DNA of 64,000 bases. Origin: Streptomyces acidiscabies (GTDB lineage: Bacteria; Actinomycetota; Actinomycetes; Streptomycetales; Streptomycetaceae). Position numbers and translations under genes: made by a program. Position 1 is the first letter of the stretch. Each line of letters opens with the position of its first letter. This document shows, one piece after another, positions 43,091 to 52,469 of this stretch. The DNA lies in contig NZ_JAGJBY010000002.1 of assembly GCF_020010905.1 (NCBI RefSeq), positions 4,650,001 to 4,714,000 on the forward strand. Reading direction: 5' to 3'. A model generated the notes under the pieces. It did no database searches. It was not told the DNA's origin and saw only the letters and a program-made list of their open reading frames with translations.

Positions 43091-43762
43091 ATGCCCGTCA
43101 TCACCGTCATCGGGGCAGGCCCCGGCCTGGGCCTGTCCATCGCCCGCCGCTTCGGAAAGGAGGGTTTCCAGGTCGCCCTGGTCTCCCGGACCCAGGACAA
43201 GCTCGACGCGCTCGCCGCGCGGCTCGCCGAGGAGGGCATCGAGGCCGCGGGCTTCGCCGCGGACGTGACGCGTCCCGACTCGCTGCGGTCGGCGCTCGCC
43301 GCGGTCGCCGACCGGTTCGGGGCCGTCGACGTACTGGAGTACTCGCCCGCCGACCCCACGTTCGCCGGCGCCGCCGCCGTCGACGCCACGGCGCAGGAGC
43401 TCCACAAGCAGCTCGACTACTACCTGTACGGAGCGGTCGCCGCGGTCCGTCAGGTGCTGCCCGCCATGCTCGAACGTGGCAGCGGCACCCTGCTGTTCTC
43501 CACGGGCGCCTCCTCCATCCGGCCGAGCGGCGGCGCGTTCGGCAGCGTCGGCGTCGCGGCGGCGGCCCTGCGCAACTACGCCATGGCCCTGGGTATCGAC
43601 CTCGCCGAGCACGGGGTGCACACCGCGCACGTGGCGATCGGGGTGTTCATCGGCAGCGGTCCCGGCACCGAGCCCGAGACCATCGCCGAGCACTACTGGG
43701 ACGCCTACACCAAACGCGACCAGGCCGAGATCGTCCACACCGCCCCCGGCGGCACCCGGTGA
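43091..43762 (+). CDS. Atypical SDR-family protein
   Basis: 223 residues, start ATG at 43091 (CAGGAG upstream). The cofactor loop is GAGPGLGLSIARRFGKEG and the strand ADVTRPDSL follows. The usual NNAG motif reads EYSPAD, and the catalytic Tyr-x-x-x-Lys region reads AFGSVGVAAAALRNY, so the standard catalytic Tyr and Lys are absent. It may bind NAD(P) without classical dehydrogenase activity, or use other residues. It overlaps the next gene by 4 bases. Confidence 0.85.
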   Translation: MPVITVIGAGPGLGLSIARRFGKEGFQVALVSRTQDKLDALAARLAEEGIEAAGFAADVTRPDSLRSALAAVADRFGAVDVLEYSPADPTFAGAAAVDATAQELHKQLDYYLYGAVAAVRQVLPAMLERGSGTLLFSTGASSIRPSGGAFGSVGVAAAALRNYAMALGIDLAEHGVHTAHVAIGVFIGSGPGTEPETIAEHYWDAYTKRDQAEIVHTAPGGTR

Positions 43763-44262
43763 GCACCTCCGGCACACCCGCGGCGAACACGGCCACGCCA
43801 CCCATGGTGAAGATCTTCCGAGCCGCCAACAAGGTCGTACGGCCGCTGCTCGCCTCCCGCTTCCACAAGCCGCTGAGCGGGCGCCTGATGCTGCTCACGT
43901 ACCAGGGGCACAGGACGGGTCGCGAATTCACGGTCCCCATCGGCTACTTCGACTGGGATCCCGGCACGGTGCTCGCCATGTCCTCCCAGCTCAGCTGGAT
44001 CCCCAGCATGCGCCAAGGGTCTGCCGTCCGGCTGCGCATCCGGGGCCAGGACCACGCCGCCGTCCCGACGGTCGTCGAGGACCCTGAGGAAGTCGCCGCC
44101 CTGCTGGGTGAGTTCGGCCGGCGCAAAGGACCCAAGGCCGCCAAGGGGCTGATGCTCGGCCTCCCAGGCGACCGGCAGCCCACCGACGACGAGCTGCGCA
44201 CGGCCGCCGCGAAGACCCGCTTGGTCCGCTTCCGGATGGAGCCCGAGCGGCCGGGCCGATAG
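43759..44262 (+). CDS. Deazaflavin (F420)-dependent nitroreductase/quinone reductase family protein
   Basis: 167 residues, starting at the GTG overlapping the SDR stop. The family core is LMLLTYQGHRTGREFTVPIGYF, as in Ddn-like split-barrel reductases that use F420H2. The C-terminal half is rich in Lys and Arg. It probably acts with the SDR as a two-gene redox unit under the divergent TetR regulator. Substrate unknown. Confidence 0.85.
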   Translation: MSTSGTPAANTATPPMVKIFRAANKVVRPLLASRFHKPLSGRLMLLTYQGHRTGREFTVPIGYFDWDPGTVLAMSSQLSWIPSMRQGSAVRLRIRGQDHAAVPTVVEDPEEVAALLGEFGRRKGPKAAKGLMLGLPGDRQPTDDELRTAAAKTRLVRFRMEPERPGR

Positions 44263-44569
44263 CACTTGTGAAGCGCCGGTTGCACATCGCCCGGCCCGGG
44301 GAAAGCCCCCCGGCTTCACCGTCCCCGTCAAGTTCACCGACGGCAACCTGCGGAACCTCGCACGTGACCGGTGCCCAGGGAGAGAACTCCGTCGACAGCA
44401 TGGCCCGCGTCTCTGGCGCCTACCAGGGCAAGCGGATCGCCAACGTCGCCAGGACCCTCAAGGCCGACCGCGCGGCGTGACGCTCACCCGGGCGGGGGCC
44501 GGAAAAGAAGTCCCGGGCACCGTGCCACGAGGCGCGGGACCGGAAGTTCGCGACAAAGGAGTTTCTGAC
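44263..44569. other. No intact gene; short coding remnants
   Basis: A frame with FTVPVKFTDGNLRNLARDR near 44320-44375 and another with GAYQGKRIANVARTLKADRAA ending at 44480 look protein-like but are too short and frameshifted to name. The AAAGGAG at 44555-44561 belongs to the next gene. Confidence 0.35.
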
Positions 44570-45319
44570 ATGTCAGTTCCCCAGACACACACGGACCGAG
44601 TGGCCGTTGTCACCGGCGCCGGACGCGGCATCGGCCAGGCCATCGCCGTCGACCTCGCCGCACGCGGCGCGACCGTCGTCGCGGTCGACCTCAACAGCCC
44701 CGAGGAAACCGTCGCCTTGCTCGCCGACAAAGGACACCCGGTGCTGGGTCTCACGGGCGACGTGTCCAATCCCGACCAGACCGCGGCCGTGGGCAAGGAG
44801 GTCGCCGACCGGTTCGGGCGGGCGGACATCCTGGTCAACAACGCCGGCATTTGCCCCTTCCTCGACATCGAGGAGCTGGACTATGACACCTGGCGGCGCG
44901 TCATCGCGGTCAACCTCGACTCGCAGTTCCTCATGGTCAAGGCCCTGCTGCCGACCATGAAGAAGAGCGGCTGGGGCCGCATCATCAACGTGACCTCCAA
45001 CTCAATCGTCACCAACGCGCCCGGCATGTCCCACTACATGGCGAGCAAGATGGGCAACATCGGCTTCAGCCGCGGACTGGCCAACGACCTCGCCCCGTTC
45101 GGCATCACCGTCAACGCGGTCGGCGCGACCCTGACCATCACACCCGGCGTCCTGAATGCCCACCCACAGGAAGCCCTCACGGCTGCCGCACAGTCCCAGG
45201 CCATCAAGCGCAACGGGCTGCCGGAAGACTTGACCGGCACCATTGCCTTCCTCACCAGCGACGACGCTGCCTTCGTGACTGGCCAGACCATCATGGCCGA
45301 CGGCGGTTACGCCCGCTGA
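44570..45319 (+). CDS. SDR-family NAD(P)-dependent oxidoreductase
   Basis: 249 residues, start ATG at 44570 chosen for the AAAGGAG 8 bases upstream. Cofactor loop TGAGRGIG, NNAG at about residue 88, Ser in NVTSNS and catalytic Tyr/Lys in YMASKMG. Classical SDR of the FabG-like group that would oxidise a secondary alcohol. It is immediately followed by transposase fragments, so its original downstream neighbours are lost. Confidence 0.92.
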   Translation: MSVPQTHTDRVAVVTGAGRGIGQAIAVDLAARGATVVAVDLNSPEETVALLADKGHPVLGLTGDVSNPDQTAAVGKEVADRFGRADILVNNAGICPFLDIEELDYDTWRRVIAVNLDSQFLMVKALLPTMKKSGWGRIINVTSNSIVTNAPGMSHYMASKMGNIGFSRGLANDLAPFGITVNAVGATLTITPGVLNAHPQEALTAAAQSQAIKRNGLPEDLTGTIAFLTSDDAAFVTGQTIMADGGYAR

Positions 45320-45341
45320 TCCACGTTGAGCGGCCGTAGGC

Positions 45342-45506
45342 GTGCTGGTCGCAAGCGCCACCCGCACCGAGGCGAGGCTGCGGATCGCGACCTGGATCAC
45401 CGGCTTCTACAACGGCCGTCAGCTACACAGCGTGTGTGGATATCAGAGCCCGATCGACTACGAGCACGACCACCAGGCCAACTCCGTCTTGGAGCTGGCC
45501 GCTTAG
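45342..45506 (+). pseudogene. IS3-family transposase, C-terminal fragment
   Basis: 55 codons in one frame (ATRTEARLRIATWITGFYN, then QSPIDYEHDHQAN) match the end of IS3-group integrase-type transposases. Everything upstream of this, including the first two acidic catalytic residues, is missing. Confidence 0.75.
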
Positions 45507-45537
45507 AAGATCTCCACAGTTCGAGGGGATTGACACC

Positions 45538-46011
45538 GGCGCAGTGCGCGCGTGTGACGTGATCCGGATGCTGTCGCGGGACGGGCGTCCGACCCCGCTG
45601 GGGGACGCGATCGCGCACTACGGGCGGATCGCCAAGTCCTTGCACATCCTGCGGCTGGCCGACGAGCCCGGCTACCGCCGCCAGATCAAGGCGCAGGCCA
45701 ACCTCCAGGAGGGTCGCCACGCCCTCGCCCGGAAGATCTTCCACGGCCGCTCGGGGCAGCTCTACCAGCGCTACCAGGACGGCATGGAGGACCAGCTCGG
45801 CGCGCTCGGCCTGGTCCTCAACGCCGTCGTCCTCTTCAACACGAGGTACATCGACGCCGCGGTGAACCAGCTGCGGGCGGACGGGTTCGACGTCCGCGAC
45901 GAGGATGTCGCCCGCCTCTCGCCGTTCGTGCGACAGCACATCAACATGCTGGGCCGGTACTCGTTCAAGCTGCCCGAGCTGCGCGACAAGGACGCTGCCG
46001 ATGACGAGTGA
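45538..46011 (+). pseudogene. Tn3-family transposase TnpA, C-terminal fragment
   Basis: About 157 codons: GDAIAHYGRIAKSLHILRL, then EGRHALARKIFHG and EDQLGALGLVLNAVVLFNTRYIDAAV, ending PFVRQHINMLGRYSF. These are the most conserved C-terminal blocks of TnpA. The remaining ~800 residues are absent, and the fragment starts where the IS3 piece ends. No 38-bp Tn3 terminal repeat was recognised. Confidence 0.88.
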
Positions 46012-46239
46012 GGTCGTACGGCGGCGCGTCGTGGTCGCCACCATCTTGACCTGGGCGTCCGTGCTGGCCAGAGCCCCGGAGCTGGTTCCGCGAGTCGTCA
46101 CACCGGCCGGGGCCGTTACGGCTTCGCGGACCCGCTCGGCGGCCCGCCGGCGGGCCCGGTACGCCTTCTGTCGGCAGGCGGGGCGGTCGTAGAGGGCGTC
46201 CCGGCGGTGGCCGCGACGGCGGCGTACCCCCGCGGTCGG

Positions 46240-46809
46240 TCAGCGGGCGGTGAGCCCGGTGAGCAGGAGGGCGAGCCATCGGGCGCGGGCGGTGGGTGGC
46301 TGGTCGGCGGGGAGGGTGGAGAGCATCAGGTACAGGTCGTCGGGGGTGAAGTCGGCGCGCAGACCGCCCTGGGCTTGTGCGGTGCGGATGAGCCGGCCGA
46401 GGGCCTGGGTGACGCGGGTCTCCACCTCCTGCTTGGCGGGGTGGGCTGCGTGGTCGGCGCCGAGCGCGTACGCGGCTGCTTTGACGGCGCGGTTGTGGGC
46501 GACGGTGTCCATCACGCGGCTGAGGAAGCCGGTGAGCTCCGCCATGGCGGGTGAACCCTGGCTCTCGCGTTGCAGGCACTCTTCGGCGTCGTCGGCGAGT
46601 GTTTCGAACGAGGTGGCGACCACGGCTGTGACCAGGTCGCTCTTGTTCGGGAAGTGCTTGTACAGGGTGCCGACCGCGACGCCCGCGGCAGCGGCGATCT
46701 GCTCCATCGACACCTCGGGCCCGTGCTCGGTGATCTGCTCATGTGCCGCGGTCATGATCCGGGCGCGGTTGCGGGCCGCGTCGGCACGCAGCGGTCGGGG
46801 TGAGGTCAT
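46240..46809 (-). CDS. TetR/AcrR-family regulator
   Basis: 189 residues from the ATG at 46809 (GGAGGG upstream); an upstream GTG would add six residues. HTH VSMEQIAAAAGVAVGTLYKHFPNKSDLV, then a helical C-terminal domain. It diverges from the aldo/keto reductase gene across a 53-bp gap and is probably its repressor. Confidence 0.92.
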   Translation of the reverse strand: MTSPRPLRADAARNRARIMTAAHEQITEHGPEVSMEQIAAAAGVAVGTLYKHFPNKSDLVTAVVATSFETLADDAEECLQRESQGSPAMAELTGFLSRVMDTVAHNRAVKAAAYALGADHAAHPAKQEVETRVTQALGRLIRTAQAQGGLRADFTPDDLYLMLSTLPADQPPTARARWLALLLTGLTAR

Positions 46810-46837
46810 GGAGCCCTCCGGGACCATTTGACGAAAG

Positions 46838-46853
46838 GTGAATGGTGCTTCAC
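46838..46853. promoter_or_regulatory. Candidate operator between TetR and aldo/keto reductase
   Basis: GTGAA (46838-46842) and TTCAC (46849-46853) are inverted around 6 bases, directly at the TetR/AKR divergent promoter. The site overlaps the upstream alternative ATG of the AKR gene, which supports the later start. Confidence 0.45.
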
Positions 46854-46862
46854 TCTAGCGGC

Positions 46863-47786
46863 ATGGCGATCATGACACGTGCCCTCGGGCACACCGGCAC
46901 GGACGTGGCCATCCTCGGCTACGGCGCTATGGAACTGGGCGGGCTGCGCAGGGGGCCAGAGCTGACCGACGAGGACGCCGGCCGGCTGCTCAACGCGGTC
47001 CTCGACGGCGGCATCAACCTGATCGACACCTCGCCCGACTACGGCCGCAGCGAAGAGCTCATCGGCACGCACCTCGCCCACCGCAGGGACGAGTTCTTTC
47101 TCGCCTCCAAGTGCGGCTGCCCGATCGAGCCGCCCGCCGACACGCCGCCGCCCTACCCGCACGACTACAGCCAGGCGAACGTCCGTGCCGACGTCGAGCA
47201 GTCGCTGCGCCGGCTCCGGACCGATCGCCTCGACCTGGTCCAGGTGCACATGTCACCGAGCCGGGCCACGCTCGAAGAGAACCGCACCGTCGAGATGCTC
47301 AAGGAACTACAGGCCGAGGGCAAGGTCCGCTTCATCGGCATGTCGGGCATCCTGCCCAACCTGCCCGACCACCTCGCGATGAACGTCTTCGACGCTTTCC
47401 AGATCCCTTACTCGGCCGTACAACGCGATCACGAGAACCTCATTACCGAGGCGGCGGACAAGGGCACCGGCACACTCATCCGCGGCGGGGCCGCCCGCGG
47501 CGCGGCGTCGCAGGAGAAGAACTGGACCGTCGGTCCGCTCGCCCAGCAGCCGGGTGTCGGCCAGCGCAACTGGGAGACGTCGGGCATCGAGGACCTCATC
47601 GACCAGGCAGGCATCGACAAGCAGGAGTTCATCCTCCGCTTCACGCTCAGCCACCCCGGCCTGTCCACCACGATCGTCGGCACCGCGAACCCGGCCCACC
47701 TGGCGGGCAACATCGACATCGCGGAAAAGGGCCCGCTACCGTCCGACCTCTACGAGGAAGCCAAGAAGCGCCTCCCGATGGGGTAA
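46863..47786 (+). CDS. Aldo/keto reductase
   Basis: 307 residues if read from the ATG at 46863; the ATG at 46842 falls in the operator-like repeat and one at 46872 is also possible. The AKR tetrad is visible: Asp in LIDTSPDYG, Tyr in the same block, Lys in ASKCG and His in VQVHMS. It ends STTIVGTANPAHL. NADPH-dependent reduction of aldehydes or ketones is expected; the real substrate is unknown. Confidence 0.9.
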   Translation: MAIMTRALGHTGTDVAILGYGAMELGGLRRGPELTDEDAGRLLNAVLDGGINLIDTSPDYGRSEELIGTHLAHRRDEFFLASKCGCPIEPPADTPPPYPHDYSQANVRADVEQSLRRLRTDRLDLVQVHMSPSRATLEENRTVEMLKELQAEGKVRFIGMSGILPNLPDHLAMNVFDAFQIPYSAVQRDHENLITEAADKGTGTLIRGGAARGAASQEKNWTVGPLAQQPGVGQRNWETSGIEDLIDQAGIDKQEFILRFTLSHPGLSTTIVGTANPAHLAGNIDIAEKGPLPSDLYEEAKKRLPMG

Positions 47787-47797
47787 GCCTTGCCGGT

Positions 47798-47956
47798 GTG
47801 AGCGAGTGGGTGGTGCACGTGGACATGGACCAGTTCCTCGCCGCCGTCGAGCAACTGCGTCACCCGGAGCTTCGCGGGAAGCCAGTCGTGGTCGGTAGGG
47901 ACGGCGACCCAACCAAGCGCGGCGTGGTGTCGACCGCGTCTTACGAGGCACGGGTA
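47798..47956 (+). pseudogene. dinB: DNA polymerase IV (DinB), N-terminal fragment
   Basis: About 53 codons from the GTG at 47798: VVHVDMDQFLAAVEQLRHPEL and RGVVSTASYEAR are the start of Y-family polymerases, including the first catalytic Asp. Homology stops near 47956, so the palm and finger domains are gone. The next ~170 bases up to the IS end have no recognisable gene. Confidence 0.85.
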
Positions 47957-48135
47957 CGTCGTCGTTGCCCTCGTCCCGCTCCTGTTGGAACGCGGGTACA
48001 CCTCACCAGCCAGGCCGCCTGGGCCCTCGGCATCGGCGGCGCCGGACAAACTCTCGGCCGCACCCTGCACGCCGCGCTCGCCCGCCGCACCACAGTCACG
48101 GACCGCACCACGATTCTCATCGCACTCGGCTCACC

Positions 48136-49625
48136 GACACGGCAGCTGTAGTTCCTTGATCGGTGGGGTGTTTGCTGGTCAGGCCGTTGTGGTGGCGGTG
48201 ATGTTGTTCCATCTCCGGTGGGCTTCGGCGGCTTGGTGCTGGTGGTGGCGGCGCCAGGCGGACCAGCGCGGGAGGTGGTCGCGGTCGCGTCGGGGACGGG
48301 GCAGGGCGGTGATCCTCAGGAGGCGGAGCAGTTCCCGGCCGCCGGCCGGGACGAGCTCGCTGCCGGCGGTGGTGGCCGTGGCGGTGCGGGCGCGGGTGAC
48401 GGCCAGGACTGCGGCGGCGAGCATGCTGATCAAAGTCCAGCGCATCCAGGAGTTCCAGCAGGTGGTCTGGCCCTGGTCCAGGCCGCGGACGCCCTTGGCG
48501 GTCTGGAAGTCCTCCTCGACGCGCCACCTGCGGCACACCACATCCACAAGATCGGCCAGGGTGACGGGAGTGGCCGAGTGGCAGCGGTAGAAGGAGAGTT
48601 CACGGGTGTAGCGGTGACGGCGGACCAGGACGGCGGCGCGCCCGGGCCGGTGTGTGTCGGGGGTGCCGTCGGGCTGGATGTCGAGCATGGCCCAGTCGTA
48701 GTGGCGGTCGCCTTTGAGGCCGTGGCCGGTGCGCAGGCGCATCCGGCTCTTCTTCGGGACCCGGGCCGCGAGGCCGGTGACGGTGAGGCGGCCGACGGCG
48801 GTGTCCACGCGGTGGCCGGTGCGGACGGCCAGGGCGTAGCCGAAGCCGGGTGCGCGGGCGCCGTGCCGCAGTTCCCTGCCTCCGTAGACCTCGTCGCCGG
48901 CCAGTCACCGTGCCTGTATGCCCAGGTCGCGGGTGTGGGTGAGCAGCGCGGCGGCGATCTGGGGTCTGGTGGCGAACATGACGTCGTCGGGGACGTGGGT
49001 GAGCAGGCGCCGTTCCTCGTCGGCGGCCCACTCGGCGCCGAGGTACAGGGCCCGGTCGATCGGGGCGTGCCCGTGCCGGCTTGCGCAGGTGAGGTGGACG
49101 GCGACCTGGCACAGTCCGATACCGGCCAGCGCTCCGGAGTATTGGCGGGCCGCGCCGACGCAGTCCGTGGAGGACTTCTCGTCGCCTGTCTCGTCCACGA
49201 TCAACACCGCGTCGGGATCGGTGAGTTCAGCTGCCGTCCAGGCAGTGATCCGGTCCCGGGCCCGGTCGTGATCGATGACCGCGCGCGACAGGAAGTGCTG
49301 CAGCCGGTGCGGCCCGCGGTGGCCAAGGGCCTCGGCGAGCGTCCAGCAGTTGCGCGTGTCCAGCTCCATCAGCATCGCCTCGGTCATCTCCCGGACCAGG
49401 GCCCGTGGTTCACGGCGCTCGAAACAGTCCGCGATCTCGTCGGTCACCGTCCCGAGCGCCGCCGTCCATGCCTGCTCGGCTATCGCGGCCTCCGCGACCA
49501 CCTGGTTCTGAAACGTCGTCACAAACGTTCATGATCACGGTGGCCGTACTCACGCCCGCAGGCACCCCGCCATCCCGGTGACCAGCCTCAACTTACGACG
49601 CAGCCACATCTACAGCTGCCGTGTC
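48136..49625. mobile_element. IS701-family element with perfect 16-bp inverted ends
   Basis: GACACGGCAGCTGTAG at 48136-48151 is exactly complementary to the right end at 49610-49625. Total 1490 bp, within the usual IS701 size. It carries one minus-strand transposase gene. No convincing target-site duplication is visible in the flanks. Confidence 0.85.
48179..49522 (-). pseudogene. IS701-family transposase with one nonsense codon
   Basis: The frame runs from 49522 to 48179 (about 448 codons) and is interrupted once, by TGA at 48905-48907. The interruption falls in QAR-stop-LAGDEVYG, where IS701 transposases have Trp, so a single TGG to TGA change disabled it. Before it lie IVDETGDEKSS and GAARQYSGALAGI (DDE-type core); after it, DVVCRRWRVEEDFQTAKG. 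Mutation looks recent because the rest is intact. Confidence 0.88.
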
Positions 49626-49847
49626 AGTGCCACAGGGCAGGCCTCTCGCGCCGTTGGGTGCCAGCTTGCGGCGACCGAGGGAATAATCCGACTCTTACAG
49701 GGCCACCACCGATGTGAAGGCGAAAGGGCCCACTGAGGGACTTCCCTATGGGAAAGGCTAAGAATCCGGATAGACCGGCCGTATCGCGAACTCGCTGGCG
49801 TATGACCTCTCAGACAGGGGCGCAAGGGGAAGTTGCTCAACGGCTTC

Positions 49848-50183
49848 TCAGGCGGCTGCCGTGCGCTGGTCTTGTGCCGGCACCGCCTCGGAGCGGCGGT
49901 GCCGGCGGGCGAGCCGACGGGGCATGAGAGTGATGAAGGCCCACTGAACATGGGCTTCGGCGTGGGACATGAGACGCTCGTAGTCCCTCGCCTTACGCCG
50001 GGCCCGCATCGTCCACGAGTTCAAGCGCTCCACCACCCACAGCTTCGGCAACAAGATGAAGCCCTTCGCGTCGTCGGGGCGAGGCACGACCTTGATGGTG
50101 ATGCCGAGGGTGTTCTGCGCCCAGGCGGTGAACTCCGCGCCGCCGTAAGCGTTGTCGGCCCAGACCAGCATGATCTCGGGGTG
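49848..50183 (-). pseudogene. IS5-family transposase, C-terminal fragment
   Basis: 111 codons: IMLVWADNAYGGAEFTAWAQ, then ITIKVVPRPDDAKGF, LWVVERLNSWTMRARR and AHVQWAFITLM. These match the DDE core end of IS5-group transposases. The N-terminal half is missing; upstream in this frame there is no homology. Confidence 0.85.
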
Positions 50184-50321
50184 GGCGGCGTGCGGCCGAG
50201 TGAGCGGATGACCTTGCCCTGGACCCAACAGATACGGGAAACGATCACATTGCAGATGGGAAGCGATCTTCAAGCCCCTCTCGACACCGCAGATCAACCC
50301 CACTCGTGAACACCCGACCGC

Positions 50322-51450
50322 GTGGACTCCTGGCGACTGCCGTCGTCGAAGACCAAACGGGACCATCTCGCCCAGGTCTACGGTAACGACGCCCTCGTGC
50401 TGCTGCGCGAGACGGAGCCGGTGGGACTGCTGCGGCGGATCTTCGTGCAGACCTACCACGTTATCCGCGACACCCGGGGACGGGAAGGTGGTCAGGAAGC
50501 GGGAGGCCGACAGCGACGGCGTCCCGCCCTCCCATCTGCGGCTCGCTTCCCCCTACGACCCGGACGCCCGCTGGTCCGCCAAGGGAGACGAACTGTTCTG
50601 GCTGGGATGCAAGGTCCACCTCACCGAGACCTGCGACACCGACAGCACGGACAGCACGGACAGCACGGGTACGGACGGCAACACGGGTGGTGCGGTTGAC
50701 GCCGGTCCCACCGCGGGCGGGGCCCCGAACCTGATCACGGACGTCGCCACCACGGTTTCGACCGCACCGGACGTGACCGCCACCGTCGGCATCCAGCGGC
50801 GCCTGACCGAGCACCAGGTCAAGCCCGGCGAGCACTACCTGGACTCCGGCTAACCCTCCGCCGACCTCGTCGTGGCCGCCGCCCGCGAGGGCGTCACCAT
50901 GGTCACCCCGCTTCTGGCCGACCACTCCCGCCAGGCCCGCGCCGCCGAGGGCTTCGACAAGGCCGCCTTCACCGTCGACTGGAACACCCGCCGGGTCACC
51001 TGCCCGGAAAGCCGGACCAGCACCGGCTGGTACCCCGTGAAGCAGCACGGCCACGACGCCATCGTGATCGCCGGCTCCGACTGCCGTCCCTGGCCCTCCC
51101 GCGAACGCTGCATCACCGCCGCCCGCGGCAGCCGCATGCTCACCCTGCGGGCCAAGGAACTGCACGAAGCCGTCGCCGCCGCGCGCGCCGAGCAGAAGAG
51201 CGACACCTGGCAGGCCAAGTACGCCATTCGCGCCGACGTCGAAGGCACCATCAACCAGGCACTCGACGTCACCGGCCTACGCCGGGCCCGCTACCGCGGC
51301 CTGCCCAAGGTCACCCTCCAACACGCCCTCTCCGCCACCGCGATCAACATCGTCCGGCTCGACGCCCACTGGACCAGCCAACAACACGATCAACCCCGCA
51401 GGCCCCGGACAAGCCGCCTGTCCCGCCTCGCCTGCCAACTCACCGCATAG
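50322..51450 (+). pseudogene. IS1182-family transposase, degraded
   Basis: The C-terminal part is clear: DGVPPSHLRLASPYDPDARW, CKVHLTETCD, SADLVVAAAREGVTMVTPLL and EGTINQALDVTGLRRARYRG. It is broken by a frameshift near 50485 (the N-terminal piece reads YGNDALVLLRETEPVGLLRR in another frame) and by a TAA at 50851-50853 where DSG-Tyr-PSADLVVAA would be expected. The far N-terminus is missing. The gene cannot give an active transposase. Confidence 0.85.
50641..50667 (+). repeat. Three tandem copies of a 9-base repeat
   Basis: GACAGCACG repeated three times inside the IS1182 remnant, coding for repeated Asp-Ser-Thr. Probably slippage in a non-essential loop. Confidence 0.7.
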
Positions 51451-51461
51451 CCCCAGCCGAA

Positions 51462-52469
51462 ATGCGCAACAGAGTCGACGCCGAGGACCTCGCGGACACA
51501 CGGTTCGCCGTATCGCCCTTGCATGAGACCGTGCTCAGCCTGCGGGTGCTGCGCGAGCCAGGACTGTCCGCGCTTCACCTCCCATGGCGCAGGTCCGTTC
51601 TGGGCAGACTCAGCGCGCTCGACACCGACCTGCTCATGTCCCTGGTAGCGGCGAGGCGCGCCCTTCCCGACTTCCTGACGCCGCGGCCTGCAAGATTCGC
51701 CCCAGCCTTCGAAGAAGAACTGGCCGTCGCCCGCCAGACCTCCGCCGAACTGGTCCGCCGCGATCTGCTGGCCACGCACGCGCCGGACCCGCTCCCCAGT
51801 GCTCTGCACGCTGCCACCGCTGCTGACGACGCGCCCGTCGTCAGACTCCGCGACGCCCTCTGCGAGCTCCTGCGGCAGTACTGGGAGGCCGCCATCAAGC
51901 CGACGTGGCCGCAAATCCAGCTGCTGCTGGAAGCCGACATGACCTACCGTGCGCGGCAACTGGCCATGGGAGGCGCCCGCCTGCTGTTCGCCGACATGCA
52001 CCCGAATCTGCGATGGCACAACGGCGTGCTGCACATCGACAAGATGATCGGCAGGCACCGCGTCGCGGCATCCGGCCGAGGGCTGCTACTCGTACCGTCC
52101 GTGTTCGCTCACAAGCCCGCGCCTCCTGTCAGCCCGAAGGAACCGCCGATGCTGGCGTACCCCAGCCGCGGAGTGGCGACGCTCTGGGTCCCGGCGCCCA
52201 TCGCTGACGCGGCTGCTCTCGTGTCCCTTCTGGGTGCTCCCAGATCGAGACTGCTCAGCCTCCTCGCTGAGCCGCTGCCCACAGTCGAGATCGCCCGCCG
52301 CCTCAGGGTCACCCCGAGCGCCGTGTCCCAGCACCTGCGCGTCCTGTACGCCACCGGCCTCGTCACCCGGGCTCGCGCAGGACGGCAGGTCCTGTACCGC
52401 CGCAGCCCCCTCGGCGACCAACTGAGCGGCCGGCGTCAGCCCCCTGAGCCCGAAAAGGGCTGCCCCTGA
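51462..52469 (+). CDS. DUF5937 / ArsR-type winged-helix regulator
   Basis: 335 residues. A long N-terminal domain (FAVSPLHETVLSLRVLREPGLSALHLPW, then LRWHNGVLHIDK and LLLVPSVFAHKP) is of the DUF5937 type, followed by an ArsR-like winged helix at the C-terminus (LPTVEIARRLRVTPSAVSQHLRVLYATGLV). Such genes are common in streptomycetes; targets are unknown. It is the last intact gene of the inserted region. Confidence 0.87.
   Translation: MRNRVDAEDLADTRFAVSPLHETVLSLRVLREPGLSALHLPWRRSVLGRLSALDTDLLMSLVAARRALPDFLTPRPARFAPAFEEELAVARQTSAELVRRDLLATHAPDPLPSALHAATAADDAPVVRLRDALCELLRQYWEAAIKPTWPQIQLLLEADMTYRARQLAMGGARLLFADMHPNLRWHNGVLHIDKMIGRHRVAASGRGLLLVPSVFAHKPAPPVSPKEPPMLAYPSRGVATLWVPAPIADAAALVSLLGAPRSRLLSLLAEPLPTVEIARRLRVTPSAVSQHLRVLYATGLVTRARAGRQVLYRRSPLGDQLSGRRQPPEPEKGCP

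Noticed and set aside
50641..50667. Short tandem repeats as a possible CRISPR array
   Set aside because: Nine-base units without spacers, inside a transposase frame.
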